Part shown: positions 62,011 to 64,000 of the stretch, piece by piece
How positions within the stretch are numbered: position 1 is the first letter of the stretch
Layout: every line of letters begins with the position of its first letter
Assembly (NCBI GenBank): GCA_019925095.2
Contig: CM034403.1
Location: 6,949,690 to 7,013,689, forward strand
From: Dendrolimus kikuchii
Taxonomy: Eukaryota > Arthropoda > Insecta > Lepidoptera > Lasiocampidae
Length of the DNA stretch: 64,000 nt
Direction: 5' to 3'
Notes under the pieces: generated by a model
What the model was told of the DNA's origin: nothing
Databases searched by the model: none
What the model saw: the letters and a program-made list of their open reading frames with translations, nothing else
Translations under genes and position numbers: made by a program

Positions 62011-62949
62011 GAAGTGTAACTGAAATAATTATTCCAGCATGGCTCCATAAGTTAATTCTCTTATGCGCTTACATTGTTAATTTTGACCAGGAATATATAA
62101 TCCCAATTTGTACAATTCAAAACTTGTTTACTAATGTCAAAAACAGTTTTAGTGTTTATATATTAACCCGCAGATTCCAGATAAGCACATATATGTCTGC
62201 TGTGACAGTGCAGATCACACTTGCATGATGAGTGTTTTTGTGTTGTTGTCTCACTCTGTTCATATAGGATTTGTATGAAATGGGTATATTTTCTTGGTAT
62301 ATTATGGAGATAGTGATAATTAGTCTTGCGGCTTTTTGGTATATCGATAATTTGACTTAAAATGGGCTTACGGGTTAAGCCCAAGTATATTCCTAAACAT
62401 AAATCAGACTTTGTTATCAACAAAAGTGGCATTACCTCGTTTATCAAATGTATTTTTTTTCCTATTATTCATACAAAACTTGGTAGTGGACTCTAAAAAC
62501 GTGTTTCCTAGCCCAAATAACTGGTTTAATATCTATATATAATATAAGGCGTATGTATATCTCTCAACTCAATTTTCCTTAAATACCACTGTGCGTAAAA
62601 GTTCAGCCCATGCGTATTTTATTTTTAAAAAATGAGAGGGTAGAGCTGTGATTTCTAGGTGGTGAAAAAAGGGTGTGATATAGATATAGGGGACCTTGAT
62701 TTCAAGTATTTGGAGGGGAGAAGGGGGATGGAGGGCGAGGGTAGGGATGAATACTTACCTCTTCTGCAATGTCTATGTCAAGAAAATGTATAGCTCTTGA
62801 GATATTATGTAAAATAAATGTTGTAAATATAACCTCACTTTTAAATTATATTATTCTTTTCCACTTTATATTTTTGCATAAAAAAGTTATACACTACTAC
62901 TACCTAAAATAATATAAATTCCACAAAAGTAACACAGCATTCAATTCAC
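62011..62949. other. Intergenic AT-rich DNA
   Basis: No gene. 62620-62760 is purine-rich (GGAGGGGAGAAGGGGGATGG) without recognisable repeats. Confidence 0.45.
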
Positions 62950-63040
62950 AAACTAAACTACTATGGTGTCACAAACTACTATTATGGTGTTGTGATCACA
63001 AACTACTATGGATACCACAAATTACTATGGATACTACGTG
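62950..63040. repeat. Degenerate minisatellite (~18-25 bp units)
   Basis: Four units of CACAAACTACTATGG-type (variants ACTACTATTATGG and AAATTACTATGG) separated by TGTCA/TACCA-like links. Confidence 0.75.
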
Positions 63041-63391
63041 GTGATTGAATTCAAGTTCAACAGTAGGTAAAGTTAATTTCACGAAAGAAGTCCCGCAGAC
63101 GCAGCGCTGTATTCGCGCGACATAATGTTGCCAGGGTTAAATATGGGAAATCAGGGGAAATAATTTATCGTTCATTTACTTTCATTTTATTAACTACTAC
63201 GACTCGAATATTTATATAAGAAAAAAATTGTTTTTAATATAATGTATTTTTAATATAGGCACCTATTTGATGTCCATACTGCTAAGGTTAGATTAGTGAA
63301 AAATAAATCTTCCTGTAATTTCTAAAATATAAAATGTAGATATTCGACCAACTTTAAATTAGAAAAATAAAATAACATTTAAAAGTTTTAT
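63041..63391. other. Intergenic AT-rich DNA
   Basis: Nothing recognisable apart from a short GC-rich patch at 63090-63120 (GTCCCGCAGACGCAGCGCTG). Confidence 0.4.
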
Positions 63392-64000
63392 TCAAAGTTT
63401 TATTGAATAATTATGATCGGTCATACTATGATCACTGTCAGAAGAGTGAATAGAAACAGAATCAGATTCTGTTTCGCTATTACTACCCGTGGATATAATA
63501 AATCGATCGATTTCTTCATCCATAAGACCATCATTTTTTAAATATTCTTTCTCCAAATGCTGTACATGTTTACATTGAGCTGCCCAATCTTCTGCTGTAA
63601 CAGTCTCAAAAGCCTCTTCTGTTAGACGTACAATTTCTTTTGGATCTTGGCCCACGTTTTTATCCGCTACCCGTCTCTTTACAAGTCTCCACATTTTCTC
63701 GATCAGATTGAGATCGCAGTGGTAAGGCGGCAATTTTAGCAATTCATGATTGTGAGATTTTAATAATGCATCCACGACATATGTAGGTGGATCTTTGTTT
63801 TGTTTAATTAATTAAAATAATATAGCTTTTGATCAAGTATCTTCAAAATATACTCCCTTTTCTCGCAGCCATTCCAGCATGTCAGGTTTAATACTTGACA
63901 TTGTAGGCGCTTTATTTATTTGAGTGCAGTGATACGGAGCGTTGTCCATTACCACAAGTGACCTTTCAGGTAGGTTAAGAATGACTTTTTCACTCATCCA
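63392..64000 (-). pseudogene. DDE (IS630/Tc1-type) transposase, broken, runs off the right edge
   Basis: The minus strand from the edge reads WMSEKVILNLPERSLVVMDN, then APYHCTQINKAPTM...DMLEWLREKGVYFEDT, stop, SKAILF, stop, LIKQNKDPPTYVVDALLKSH, and LLKLPPYHCDLNLIEKMWRL. The second D (VVMDNAPYH) and the final E (LPPYHCDLNLIE) of a DDE superfamily endonuclease are visible; the first D is outside the window. Two in-frame stops near 63800-63830 break it. The 127-residue intact tail continues with KRRVADKNVGQDPKEIVRLTEEAF and an Asp/Ser-rich end. I read it as a fossil transposase. Confidence 0.75.

Noticed and set aside
1..64000. A novel multi-gene defence or biosynthetic system
   Set aside because: The real genes are unrelated housekeeping genes on both strands; the rest is transposon debris. 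Nothing links them into a system.

Overview
The window is insect nuclear DNA, most likely from a moth or butterfly. The genes have GT-AG introns and encode animal proteins. The filler is a typical lepidopteran repeat mix: RTE-type LINE 3' ends with ATGT tails, an R1-clade LINE, a cecropia-type mariner, Penelope-like elements, short Helitron-like elements, tRNA-headed SINEs and hAT MITEs. The species cannot be named from the sequence alone.

Layout. (1) 1-7854, minus: the first three coding exons of the TOR kinase gene (mTor), running off the left edge. Its 4.2-kb first intron carries a decayed THAP-domain pseudogene, MITEs and a LINE end. (2) 7855-12299: intergenic, mostly a dead R1-clade LINE on the minus strand. 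(3) 12300-47905, plus: complete Ube4b, the U-box ubiquitin ligase/E4 factor. It has 19 coding exons and 1228 residues over 35.6 kb, and its introns are packed with transposon debris. (4) 48000-53000: repeats, then about 1.7 kb of repeat-poor AT-rich DNA. (5) 53183-54181, minus: an intact, intronless UBIAD1/heix prenyltransferase. (6) 55691-56248, minus: a small lysine-rich protein gene I do not recognise. (7) 57920-59423, plus: two-exon sedoheptulokinase (Shpk). (8) 59500-64000: repeats, ending in a broken DDE transposase that leaves the right edge.

These are unrelated housekeeping genes: nutrient signalling, ubiquitin chain extension, menaquinone/CoQ-type prenylation and the pentose phosphate pathway. 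mTor and Ube4b diverge from a shared 4.4-kb spacer; the lysine-rich gene and Shpk diverge from a 1.7-kb spacer. I see no operon-like or defence-like system. The most useful observations are exon-level gene models, transposon ends lying within about 20 bp of two Ube4b splice acceptors, two Penelope-like elements with inverted terminal repeats, nested transposons with readable target-site duplications, and several repeat families that occur more than once in the window.
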